NCBI RefSeq assembly: GCF_009208105.1
Contig: NZ_WFKL01000001.1
Coordinates: 2,232,001 to 2,296,000, forward strand
Reading direction: 5' to 3'
Length of the DNA: 64,000 nt
Source of the DNA: Rouxiella sp. S1S-2
GTDB taxonomy: Bacteria; Pseudomonadota; Gammaproteobacteria; Enterobacterales; Enterobacteriaceae
Made by a program: the position numbers and the translations under genes. Positions 56,592-64,000 of this stretch are shown here, one piece after another (the first letter of the stretch is position 1; the number at the start of each line of letters is the position of its first letter). A model generated the notes under the pieces. That model made no database searches and was not told where the DNA came from. It worked only from the letters and a program-made list of their open reading frames with translations.

Positions 56592-56918
56592 ATGGCTAAG
56601 AATTTTATTCAGAACGGTAACACCATTACGATTGCCAACGGCGGTGACGCAGAAATTACCAGCGGAAGTGTGGTGGCAGTGGGTGACATCGTCGCGGTGG
56701 CCATCACGGATATTGCGGTTTCCGGCACGGGCGAAGGGCTTGCTGAAGGCGTGTTTTTGCTGCCCAAACTGGCAGCTGATGTCATTTCAGCAGGTACCAA
56801 GGTTTATATCAAATCCGGTGCAATCCAGTTGGCAGCAGCGGATGCGGTATTGGCCGGTCATGCATGGGAGTCGGCCGGTGCGGGGGAAACCGTGATCGAC
56901 GTGAAAATCAATGGCTAA
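56592..56918 (+). CDS. Capsid decoration/cement protein (DUF2190-like)
   Basis: A 108-residue beta-rich protein (MAKNFIQNGNTITIANGGDA) with repeated V-x-G-D and G-x-V strands (VAVGDIVAVAITDIAVSGTGE). It matches the DUF2190 capsid-cement family and occupies the lambda D position. It overlaps the next gene by eight bases. Confidence 0.85.
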   Translation: MAKNFIQNGNTITIANGGDAEITSGSVVAVGDIVAVAITDIAVSGTGEGLAEGVFLLPKLAADVISAGTKVYIKSGAIQLAAADAVLAGHAWESAGAGETVIDVKING

Positions 56919-57186
56919 CGCCTTTGATGCGCTCGCGGCACGGATGGACAGCGTGACGCTGCAGCGTTTCGGCAAGCCAATAACCATCAACGGTAATGAC
57001 GTTGTTGCCGTTGAGGCCCATTTCTTGCCGGAAATGGGGGCGTTAATTGGCGATGGGCTGTCCGTTGTGGTGTTTTCTGACGCCTATAAACCCCGTAAAA
57101 ACGACACCGTTTCGTATCTGGGAAAACCCTATATTGTCACCCGCAACCAGCTGTTTAACGGCAAACCTCACATATGGCTTGAGTAG
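56911..57186 (+). CDS. Head-tail connector protein (FII-like)
   Basis: A 91-residue small beta-barrel protein (MANAFDALAARMDSVTLQRFGK; FLPEMGALIGDGLSVVVFSD). The type and place match head-tail joining proteins of the FII group, which seal the portal and receive the tail. Confidence 0.78.
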   Translation: MANAFDALAARMDSVTLQRFGKPITINGNDVVAVEAHFLPEMGALIGDGLSVVVFSDAYKPRKNDTVSYLGKPYIVTRNQLFNGKPHIWLE

Positions 57187-57195
57187 GGAGGTCGC

Positions 57196-57750
57196 ATGTC
57201 GATCAAAGGGTTAGAACAGGCACTGGTGAATCTGAGTCGCATCAGTGACACCGCCGTGCCAAAAGCCTCAGCGCAGGCGGTCAACCGCGTTGCCGGGCGC
57301 GCCGTCAGCCGCAGCAGCTCACGAGTAGCCAAAGAAACCAAGGTTCCCCGAAAGTTGGTCAAACAGCGCGCCCGCCTTAAAAAGGCAACGATGCGTCGCC
57401 CAATCGCGACTTTGAAAATCAACCGGGGAAACCTGCCCGCCATTAAGCTCGGTGCGGCCCGTATGCAGATCTCTCGCAAGAAAGGCAACGTACGGGGAAG
57501 GGGCAGTGTGCTGAAAATCGGGAAGTTCACGTTTAGAAACGCATTCCTTCAACGGCTCGCGAACGGCCGATGGCAGGTTATGCAGCGTAGCGGCAAGCCG
57601 CGTTATCCGATCGATGTAGTGAAAATTCCCCTCACCAGCCCGTTGACCTCTGCCTATAAAGACGAAACCAACACGCTGCTGGCAAGTGATATGCCCAAAG
57701 AGTTAAGGGCCGCGCTAAACAACCAACTGAGGTTAATTATTTCACGATGA
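57196..57750 (+). CDS. Minor tail protein gpZ-like
   Basis: A 184-residue, strongly basic protein with the gpZ pattern (AVNRVAGRAVSRSSSRVAKE, VPRKLVKQRARLKKAT). gpZ acts at the top of the tail to assure DNA positioning and infectivity. GGGAGG precedes the ATG. Confidence 0.85.
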   Translation: MSIKGLEQALVNLSRISDTAVPKASAQAVNRVAGRAVSRSSSRVAKETKVPRKLVKQRARLKKATMRRPIATLKINRGNLPAIKLGAARMQISRKKGNVRGRGSVLKIGKFTFRNAFLQRLANGRWQVMQRSGKPRYPIDVVKIPLTSPLTSAYKDETNTLLASDMPKELRAALNNQLRLIISR

Positions 57751-58151
57751 TTAAACATCCGCTTATTCGTCAAGCCGTCCTGGACGTCCTGAAACAATCC
57801 ATCACTGACGAGCCGGTCACCTGGTATGACGGCCGGCCCGCATTTATCGAGGCGGATGATTTGCCAGTGGTGGCCGTTTATATCAGCGATGCCGCGCCAA
57901 CGGGGGAAACGCTGGATTTCGATGAGTGGTCTGCAACGCTTCACATCGAGGTCTTTCTCAAGGCCGTCAGCCCGGACTCGATGCTGGATAGTTGGGTAGA
58001 ACAGAAAATCTATCCGGCTATCCAAGATATTCCCGCGCTATCAACACTACTGGAAACCATGTCACCGCAGGGGTACGACTACCAGCGAGATGATGAGATG
58101 GCGACCTGGGGGTCTGCAGACCTTCGTTATTCCATAAATTATTTCATGTGA
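57747..58151 (+). CDS. Tail terminator gpU-like
   Basis: A 134-residue alpha/beta protein of the gpU type (MIKHPLIRQAVLDVLKQSIT; DFDEWSATLHIEVFLKAVSP). gpU caps the tail tube at its correct length. Overlaps gpZ by four bases. Confidence 0.85.
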   Translation: MIKHPLIRQAVLDVLKQSITDEPVTWYDGRPAFIEADDLPVVAVYISDAAPTGETLDFDEWSATLHIEVFLKAVSPDSMLDSWVEQKIYPAIQDIPALSTLLETMSPQGYDYQRDDEMATWGSADLRYSINYFM

Positions 58152-58158
58152 GGAAATT

Positions 58159-58893
58159 ATGACCACACCAAATCCACTGGCGCCGACCAAAGGCGCACGC
58201 ACGACGTTATGGGTTTACAAAGGTACGGGCGACCCGTATGCCAACCCGCTCTCTAACGTTGACTGGTACCGCCTAGCTCAAATTAAAGACATTACACCCG
58301 GTGAACTGACCGCTGATTCGTATGACGACAACTACGTTGATGATGATAATGCGGATTGGGCGTCCACTGCACAGGGTCAAAAATCTGCCGGTGAGGCGAG
58401 TTTTACTCTGGCATGGAAACCCGGTGAAACGGGGCAGCAGAATCTTATCGCCTGGTTTGAAGAGGGCAGCGACAATGCTTACAAGATCCTTTATCCAAAC
58501 GGTGTAGCCGATGTTTATACCGGTTGGGTAAGCAGCCTGGGCAAAGCCTTGACGGCCAATGAAGTCATTACGCGCACGGTGAAAGTGACTAACAAGGGTA
58601 AACCACAGTTGGCGGAAGCCAATATTGCCGTGGTTTCTGTCACCGGTGTAACGGCGACGCCCGCCACCGTTACAACGACCGTGGGCACATCGAAAACGGT
58701 ACAAATCGCTGTTGCCCCGACGACAGCCTCTGACAAGAACTTCATGGCGACGTCCACCGCCTCAAATATTGCGACAGTGAGCGTGAGCAATGGTGTTCTG
58801 ACCATTACCGGCATTGCAGTAGGGACGGCGAGTATCGTTGTTGTCACCAATGACAGCCAGAAGGCTCTTGTTATCCCCGTGACCGTTTCTTAA
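58159..58893 (+). CDS. Major tail tube protein gpV-like with C-terminal Ig-like (Big_2) domain
   Basis: A 244-residue protein. Residues about 1-155 are the tail-tube fold (TTLWVYKGTGDPYANPL; EKYxxGxVNxYxGW-like FIG segment). Residues about 160-244 form a bacterial Ig-like Big_2 domain (VTATPATVTTTVGTSKTVQI). In lambda gpV the analogous C-terminal Ig-like domain decorates the tail surface. A G10 run follows the gene. Confidence 0.9.
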   Translation: MTTPNPLAPTKGARTTLWVYKGTGDPYANPLSNVDWYRLAQIKDITPGELTADSYDDNYVDDDNADWASTAQGQKSAGEASFTLAWKPGETGQQNLIAWFEEGSDNAYKILYPNGVADVYTGWVSSLGKALTANEVITRTVKVTNKGKPQLAEANIAVVSVTGVTATPATVTTTVGTSKTVQIAVAPTTASDKNFMATSTASNIATVSVSNGVLTITGIAVGTASIVVVTNDSQKALVIPVTVS

Positions 58894-58946
58894 TTTCCTG
58901 CTGATAAAAGCGGGGGGGGGGTATCCCCCGTTTACTGGAGAACCCG

Positions 58947-59360
58947 ATGTTTCTAAAAACTGAACCCTTCACTTTCAACAGTGAAACCGTCACTTTGTTT
59001 GAGCTTTCGGCTCTGCAGCGCATTGAGTATCTAAAGTACCTTGCCAAGGACGTGCAATCGCTTGCACAGGAGGAGAAAGAGGCCTCAATTCTTCAAGCTG
59101 AGCTGGTCGAGAAAACTATCCGCAGCAGTGCAATGCTGGTGGCCATGTCACTTTGGCACAATGACGTAAATGGACACTCTGTGCAGACATTGAGTGATAC
59201 CTTGCTTTCCACTTGGCCAGTTACGGCACTGGGGCAAGCAGACTTGCAGGTAAAACGGATCTCTGGACTTATCCCAGAAGACGACATCCAGCCGGTGGCA
59301 GAAGAAGCACAAACTAACGTCCCTGCCGTATCGGTGGAAAAGTCCTCGCCGGTGAGCTGA
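58947..59360 (+). CDS. Tail assembly chaperone gpG-like
   Basis: A 137-residue protein matching gpG, which with gpGT holds the tape measure for tube polymerisation. The C-terminal region carries the frameshift site at 59336-59342 leading into gpT in the -1 frame. Confidence 0.88.
   Translation: MFLKTEPFTFNSETVTLFELSALQRIEYLKYLAKDVQSLAQEEKEASILQAELVEKTIRSSAMLVAMSLWHNDVNGHSVQTLSDTLLSTWPVTALGQADLQVKRISGLIPEDDIQPVAEEAQTNVPAVSVEKSSPVS
59336..59342 (+). other. Programmed -1 frameshift site GGAAAAG joining G and T
   Basis: In the G frame the bases read G GAA AAG. A -1 shift leads to GGA AAA and an open frame (GGA AAA GTC CTC GCC GGT GAG CTG AGG TTT GTC) joining T with no intervening stop. gpT begins with ATG at 59369 but lacks a ribosome site. 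This matches the lambda gpG-T arrangement (GGGAAAG), though the P-site pairing here needs a G-U wobble. Confidence 0.6.
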
Positions 59361-59368
59361 GGTTTGTC

Positions 59369-59677
59369 ATGCGGCTGGCTCGGGAGTTTAACCGCCCCGA
59401 TTGGCGCATGATGCTTGCCGGTATGACCTCAACGGAACTGGGCGAGTGGGCTGTATTTTATCGAGACCATTATTTTCAAGATAGCCTGATGGATGCGCAT
59501 TTTTCTAATTTAAGCCATCTTGCCGTTTCTCTGATGTGCAAAAAGCATGATTTAACCCCCGCCAGCTTCAGCCTGCTTTGCCCAAAAACCGTAGATATCG
59601 AACCTAGCGATGAACAATTAATGTCACTCGCTGAAAGCATAAGTGGAGGAATGCGTTATGTCCCAGCCAGTGGGTGA
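59369..59677 (+). CDS. Tail assembly chaperone T-like (produced by G-T frameshift)
   Basis: A 102-residue frame in the -1 register relative to G. It matches the T position and the CPKTVDIEPSDE tail. It lacks a ribosome site, so it is probably made only as the GT fusion. It overlaps the tape-measure start by 20 bases. Confidence 0.75.
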   Translation: MRLAREFNRPDWRMMLAGMTSTELGEWAVFYRDHYFQDSLMDAHFSNLSHLAVSLMCKKHDLTPASFSLLCPKTVDIEPSDEQLMSLAESISGGMRYVPASG

Positions 59678-62345
59678 TCTCGTTGTTAACCTCGACGCCA
59701 ATGCGGCTAAATTTGATGAACAACTCGCCTTCGCACGTAAGCAATTGGGTGGGCTGGCCGATGATTCAGACTTTGCAGGCAAAAAAGGCGAGCAGTCATT
59801 CAATAAGCAGGAGTTGGCTGCCCGGCGCGCCGGTATTTCAGTCGGGCAATATAAAGCGGCGATGCGAACGCTACCCGCACAGTTTACCGACATTGCGACG
59901 CAGCTAGCTGGGGGCCAGAGCCCGTGGCTTATCCTGCTCCAACAGGGCGGCCAAATTAAGGACTCATTTGGCGGACTCCGGCCCACATTTTCCGCGCTAA
60001 TGGGCACGATTAACCCGGTTATGGTCGGCGTCGCCGGATTAACAGTGGCCGTGGGCGCACTGGCTTATTCTTTTTATACGGGACAGGCTGTCACCAGCGA
60101 ATTTAACAAATCGCTTATTCTTACCGGTGACCGTGCTGGCCAGACGGCTAACAACTTATTGTTTATCGCCGAGGCGATGGACAAAAACGGCACTTCTTTC
60201 ACAAGCAGTAAAGATGCGCTGATGGCACTGGCGAAAGCCGGCGCCAATTTAGGGACCAGTTACCAGGGGGTGGCGACGGACATTGCCAATCTCTCTGATG
60301 CGACCGGGACGAAGGTTGAACAACTGGCTGCAGTGTTCGGAAAAATAACCTCTGATCCAGAAAGCGGCCTCAAGGCGATGGCGCAGCAATACGGCAATGT
60401 CACCGCACAACAACTCGATTATGTGAAGTCCCTGCAGGATGCCGGAAAATACACGGATGCGCTAAGTTATGCCAACGGTGTCGCGGCGCAGGGTTTCCGG
60501 TCTATGGCCAGTGATATCAAAAATGACATGGGGTCACTGGAGACGGCAGCAGATGCGGTCGGCGACGCATTTAAATCCATGTGGAATGGTCTGCTGAGCA
60601 TCGGTCGAGCACAGTCGCTGCAATCCCAGTTATCCGATGCCACCGATAAGCTGTATGACCTCGACAAGGCTTTACGCAACTCAAGCGCCCAGGGCCAGCA
60701 GCGTCTTGGCCTTGAAACTGCACGCGATCAGGCTCGCCAGGCAGTGAGCACGATCACCGACCAGCTGCATGCGGAACAGAGGAAAACCGAGGAGAAGCAA
60801 AAGCAGGCGACGCTTGAGCAAAGCTCTTTGCTCAATCAGCAACATTTTCAGTCTATCTCCGATGCCGGGCAAACCAAAGAACAGCAGAGGACGGCCGAGT
60901 ACCAGCGGTTAAACGAGTATATTGCTGAACGCCGGAAGCTTAATCAGGCACTGAGCAACGATGAAATAGCCCAGATTAAAAAAGGGATTGAGGAGAAATA
61001 CAAAGATCCGAAAACGCCCAAGGCTAAAGGTATCAGTGTCTCCGCCGGTGACCGAGCTTCTGATGGTGTCAGCGCCGAAACGCTTGCCCTACAGACGCAG
61101 CTGAAAGTCCTGCAGCAACACAGCAATGTGAGCGAGACCATTAGCCAGCAACGTAAAAACCTTTGGGAGACCCAGGCAAAGTTTACTGTGCTCGAGCAGG
61201 CAGCCCAAACGCGAGTATTAAGTAAATCTGAGCAGTCACTGCTGGCTGATAAGGATAAAATTCTTGCTCAGGCAGAGGTCAATGCACAACTCGGTGACCA
61301 GATTGTTGCTCAACAAGAACTGACAAAACTGCAGGAGACGCTGCGCGGTAAAGAGGAGAAAACGCTTACCCTCACGAGGCAAAGGCTTGACCTGCTGCAA
61401 CGTCTCAAGTCGAACGGTGGTATTAATCCTCAGGTGTACGAAAAGACGTCTCGGGATATTGCTAAAAAGTCTATCACTGACCTGCCGCAGGATGTTCAGC
61501 GCTCAATGCGCAAATCGACGGAGTTTGGTGGTGGATTATCGGGGACCTTTGGCGGTGACATTAGCCAACTGACCCAGTTGCAGGCGCAATCAAAAGACCT
61601 TCAGACCTGGTATCAGAGTAATTTATCCGCGCTGACTGAATACCGGCAGCAGCGTGCCGATCTGAATGCTCAGTGGGATGAGCAGGAGCTGGCATTGCGT
61701 AAAAAGCATGCCGAAGCTGAACAGAATATTGAGCTGCAGAAGAATCAGATCATCACTAGCACCATCCAGTCAAGCCTCGGGTCAATGGTCGATATTACCC
61801 GGACAGCCTTCGGGGAAAAATCCTCAATCTATAAAACGGCTTTTATTGCCGACAAAGCCTATGCAGTCGCACAGTCGTTCCTTGCTATTCAGACCGGTAT
61901 CGCCCAGGCCGCGGCCAATCCCTTCCCTTATAACCTGGTCGCAATGGCCTCTGTCGCGGCAGCGACGGCAAGTATTGTTTCAAACATTCAGTCGGTTGCT
62001 TTAACGGGAATGGCGCATGACGGTATTGAGAATGTGCCGGAAACGGGGACGTGGTTACTGCAAAAGGGTGAGCGAGTAACGACCGCGAGTACATCCGCCA
62101 AGCTTGATGCGACGCTCGAGCAAGTACAGCAACAGCGGCAGGAGAACAGCAAAGGGGCAGGGGATATCCATTTCCACAATTCTTATACCGGGCAGCCGGA
62201 TGAAACCACAATGCGGGCAATAGAAAGCAGCAATCGCAGAATGGCGAAGCAGCTTAAAAAGGAGCTCACCTCTGATGTAATCAATCCGCAGGGGGAGTTT
62301 GGTCACTCATTAAGGGCAGTTTATCCCAATAGAAGGAGGAGCTGA
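59658..62345 (+). CDS. Tail tape measure protein gpH-like
   Basis: An 895-residue protein starting at the ATG at 59658 (MSQPVGDLVVNLDANAAKF), with GGAGGA seven bases upstream; the GTG at 59643 is rejected. The N-terminal part has the family's tape-measure domain, the middle is coiled coil, and a hydrophobic C-terminal segment (SSMVDITRTAFGEKSSIYKT then FLAIQTGIAQAAANPFPYN) suggests membrane channel insertion during DNA injection. Its length sets tail length; by the usual ratio it implies a tail of roughly 130-140 nm. Confidence 0.93.
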   Translation: MSQPVGDLVVNLDANAAKFDEQLAFARKQLGGLADDSDFAGKKGEQSFNKQELAARRAGISVGQYKAAMRTLPAQFTDIATQLAGGQSPWLILLQQGGQIKDSFGGLRPTFSALMGTINPVMVGVAGLTVAVGALAYSFYTGQAVTSEFNKSLILTGDRAGQTANNLLFIAEAMDKNGTSFTSSKDALMALAKAGANLGTSYQGVATDIANLSDATGTKVEQLAAVFGKITSDPESGLKAMAQQYGNVTAQQLDYVKSLQDAGKYTDALSYANGVAAQGFRSMASDIKNDMGSLETAADAVGDAFKSMWNGLLSIGRAQSLQSQLSDATDKLYDLDKALRNSSAQGQQRLGLETARDQARQAVSTITDQLHAEQRKTEEKQKQATLEQSSLLNQQHFQSISDAGQTKEQQRTAEYQRLNEYIAERRKLNQALSNDEIAQIKKGIEEKYKDPKTPKAKGISVSAGDRASDGVSAETLALQTQLKVLQQHSNVSETISQQRKNLWETQAKFTVLEQAAQTRVLSKSEQSLLADKDKILAQAEVNAQLGDQIVAQQELTKLQETLRGKEEKTLTLTRQRLDLLQRLKSNGGINPQVYEKTSRDIAKKSITDLPQDVQRSMRKSTEFGGGLSGTFGGDISQLTQLQAQSKDLQTWYQSNLSALTEYRQQRADLNAQWDEQELALRKKHAEAEQNIELQKNQIITSTIQSSLGSMVDITRTAFGEKSSIYKTAFIADKAYAVAQSFLAIQTGIAQAAANPFPYNLVAMASVAAATASIVSNIQSVALTGMAHDGIENVPETGTWLLQKGERVTTASTSAKLDATLEQVQQQRQENSKGAGDIHFHNSYTGQPDETTMRAIESSNRRMAKQLKKELTSDVINPQGEFGHSLRAVYPNRRRS

Positions 62346-62818
62346 TGCCCGATATTTATTATCCTCACGACTATCTTCCTGCCCCGCTGCTGCCGACGTC
62401 GGGCGAATATGGTTTTAAACCAGTGAGCCCTTTGCTGCGCTCGCCGTTAACCTCCGGCCGAGCCCGTCAGCGTAGGGCGTTTACTTCCGCTCCAACGCAA
62501 ACGTCCGTGAAGTGGCTGTTCAAGAAGGATGGGCAGGCGCAGTATTTTGAAGCCTGGTTTAAGCATGTGCTTTCTGACGGTGTAGCGTGGTTTTACATGA
62601 AGCTTAAAACGCCGTTAGGCGTTGAGCTTTATAAATGCCGGTTTACCGATATCTATGACGGCCCTTACTTTTTAGCCCCTAGGGGATGGCAATTCAGTGC
62701 GACGCTGGAGCTGTGGGAGCGGCCAGTTTTACCGGCCGAATCGCTTGAGTTCCCCGATTACATCGTGAACGGCGATATTATCGACATTGCCGCTAACAGG
62801 GAGTGGCCACAGTCATGA
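62345..62818 (+). CDS. Minor tail protein in gpM position
   Basis: A 157-residue protein (MPDIYYPHDYLPAPLLPTSG) replacing lambda gpM. It has an aromatic-rich core (FYMKLKTPLGVELYKCRFTD) typical of tail-tip hub proteins, but I do not recognise the family. Overlaps the tape measure by one base (TGATG). Confidence 0.7.
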   Translation: MPDIYYPHDYLPAPLLPTSGEYGFKPVSPLLRSPLTSGRARQRRAFTSAPTQTSVKWLFKKDGQAQYFEAWFKHVLSDGVAWFYMKLKTPLGVELYKCRFTDIYDGPYFLAPRGWQFSATLELWERPVLPAESLEFPDYIVNGDIIDIAANREWPQS

Positions 62819-63306
62819 CGACTTCACCAATACTCAACCGAATCTATGCGTCAGGCGGCAAAGAGGTCCCCATCCATACCCTTGAAATTAAGGTTGGAGA
62901 TAAAACCTACCGTCTGGCAAACGGCTGGGACGATATCACGGCAACGCTGGAAGATGGCAGTGCTCAGGCGTTTACCGCGTCTGGGTGTGATATCGCGTTA
63001 CCCGCCAGAAATGCCGACGGCACGCAGGATCTGAAATTTGCGATCAGCAACATTGATGGGGTGGTGTCTACGGCGATCCGTAACTCCCTCGATAATTTGG
63101 ATAATGCCTCGCTGACCTATCGCTGCTATCTCGACACGGATTTAAGCGCGCCGGCGAAACCGCCCTTTACCCTAAACATAAAATCAGGCTACTGGACGGC
63201 TCCCGAGGTGCAAATTACCGCGGGCTACATGAATATCCTCGATACGGCATGGCCGCGCCACCGCTATACCCTTCCCGAGTACCCCGGTCTGCGATACATG
63301 CAATAA
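62815..63306 (+). CDS. DUF1833-like tail protein
   Basis: A 163-residue protein from the ATG at 62815 (MTTSPILNRIYASGGKEVPI), with a good match to the DUF1833 tail-tip family (RLANGWDDITATLEDGS). It replaces lambda gpL in order. Overlaps the upstream stop (ATGA). Confidence 0.75.
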   Translation: MTTSPILNRIYASGGKEVPIHTLEIKVGDKTYRLANGWDDITATLEDGSAQAFTASGCDIALPARNADGTQDLKFAISNIDGVVSTAIRNSLDNLDNASLTYRCYLDTDLSAPAKPPFTLNIKSGYWTAPEVQITAGYMNILDTAWPRHRYTLPEYPGLRYMQ

Positions 63307-63315
63307 GGAGTTCCC

Positions 63316-63696
63316 ATGTTCAACCCTGATAAATACCTTTCAGTTATTTGGCTGAAGGGCGGCAGAACATACCCAAAACTAGACTGCTACGGCGTCATCA
63401 CCGAAATAAGGCGCGACCTGGGACTTGTCTTGTGGCCGGATTTTGCCGGCATCACTAAAGATGATGACGGACTTGATGTAGAGGCCCGCGGGTTCATGAA
63501 GGCGTTAACCGCCTGCGAGCCTTGCGAAGGTGCCGGCGTGGCGTGTTATGCCGGTAGTGTTGTTACTCATGTCGGTATTGTGGTGAAGCTGAACGGTGAG
63601 CTTTACGTGGCCGAGTGTAATCCAAAAACAAACGTGACTTTCCTGCCTCTGGTGCGATTCAAGCGCCGCTTTATCAAGGTGGAATTCTGGCAATGA
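63316..63696 (+). CDS. NlpC/P60-family tail peptidase (gpK-like)
   Basis: A 126-residue papain-like domain. The catalytic cysteine is Cys24 in PKLDCYGVI and His85 in VTHVGIVVKL. It lies where lambda gpK (also NlpC/P60) is and may process peptidoglycan during entry or tail assembly. An AAGGAG site precedes the ATG. Confidence 0.8.
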   Translation: MFNPDKYLSVIWLKGGRTYPKLDCYGVITEIRRDLGLVLWPDFAGITKDDDGLDVEARGFMKALTACEPCEGAGVACYAGSVVTHVGIVVKLNGELYVAECNPKTNVTFLPLVRFKRRFIKVEFWQ

Positions 63697-64000
63697 CGAT
63701 TAAAATTTTCCCTTCGCATCTCCCGGGCGAACCGCTGGAAGTACACGAACATGATGGGCTGACCCTCCATGACTGGTTCAAAAAAAATGTGGCAGGTTAT
63801 GAAAAGGGCATGCAGCAGCCCGTGGTGGTAGAGCTCAATGGACGGAAAGTCCCGGGCACAGAGTGGGCGCTATGCATGCTCAAACCTGATAGCCAGGTAC
63901 ATATCTATCCCGTCCCTTACGGTACCGGTGCAGAGGTGGCCGCTTTTGCCGCTATTGCCGTGGCTGTCGCCTCGGCGGCTTACTCTATTTATATGATGAG
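63693..64000 (+). CDS. Tail tip/host-specificity protein, N-terminal fragment
   Basis: A frame beginning ATG at 63693 (MTIKIFPSHLPGEPLEVHEH) runs off the window, overlapping the gpK-like stop by four bases. The start resembles a ThiS/MoaD-like or J-type N-terminus in siphophage tail tips (VVVELNGRKVPGTEWALC), followed by a hydrophobic segment. The receptor-binding part lies beyond the window. Confidence 0.7.
   Translation, partial: MTIKIFPSHLPGEPLEVHEHDGLTLHDWFKKNVAGYEKGMQQPVVVELNGRKVPGTEWALCMLKPDSQVHIYPVPYGTGAEVAAFAAIAVAVASAAYSIYMM

Larger units (their letters stand above)
37617..64000. mobile_element. Lambda-like cos-type prophage (left and central part; right end outside window)
   Basis: From about 37,620 the gene content becomes entirely phage-like: a leftward early operon, CI/Cro switch, replication genes, Q, lysis cassette, cos site, terminase, head and tail genes in lambda order. 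The left boundary is placed after the cutC terminator on content; no attachment-site duplication can be checked because the right end is missing. No integrase or recombinase is visible. All structural genes seen are intact, so the element could be functional if an integrase lies beyond the window. Confidence 0.9.

Overview
The window is a chromosomal segment of a Gram-negative enteric bacterium. The ychF/pth/ychH/prs/ispE/lolB/hemA/prfA/prmC/sirB2/sirB1/kdsA cluster and the ghrA/ycdX/ycdY and yceB/grxB/mdtH/rimJ/yceH/mviM/murJ clusters have Escherichia-like protein sequences and a broadly Escherichia-like order. This places it in the Enterobacterales; departures in order suggest a lineage outside Escherichia, perhaps Yersiniaceae or Hafniaceae, but the species cannot be named from sequence alone.

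Positions 1-7,800 look like an accessory stretch: the 5' end of a probable MarR regulator, a CLC-type chloride transporter with CBS domains, an EthD-like protein, a DHA2 drug efflux pump with its TetR repressor and matching palindromic operators, a small membrane protein divergent from an AraC regulator, a short-chain dehydrogenase, and a decayed gene remnant. Positions 8,000-21,000 are housekeeping core: translation (ychF, pth, prfA, prmC), PRPP synthesis (prs), isoprenoid, haem and KDO synthesis (ispE, hemA, kdsA) and lipoprotein sorting (lolB), with a SulP anion transporter inserted between ychF and pth. Next come an unrecognised 258-aa gene and a tandem duplication of tRNA-Ser(GGA), each copy with its own promoter and terminator.

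Positions 22,700-37,600 carry a divergent POT-like transporter, ghrA-ycdX-ycdY, yceB, grxB, mdtH, rimJ-yceH-mviM-murJ, argS, yecM and cutC. From just after the cutC terminators (about 37,620) to the end lies most of a lambda-like, cos-type prophage whose right end is outside the window. Its leftward early operon (43,199 to 37,752, on the minus strand) holds about 13 small genes including an ORF6N antirepressor and a PrtN-like protein at the end. A CI-type repressor and a Cro-like protein flank an operator region, and matching operator copies sit at the head of the leftward operon. Rightward come an O-like initiator with iterons inside the gene, a DnaC-like loader, a DnaB-like helicase, antiterminator Q, lysis genes (holin, SAR endolysin, Rz/Rz1), a lambda-like cos site, terminase, portal, a fused protease-capsid protein, decoration and head-tail proteins, tail tube, G/T chaperones, tape measure and tail tip genes. 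No integrase is visible at the left end.

The most interesting non-coding signals are the five iterons (probable phage origin) at 44,672-44,778, the five-site operator set around the repressor, three Fur-box-like elements next to cosQ at 49,932-50,060, the cos site itself, and a non-canonical -1 frameshift site joining tail genes G and T.
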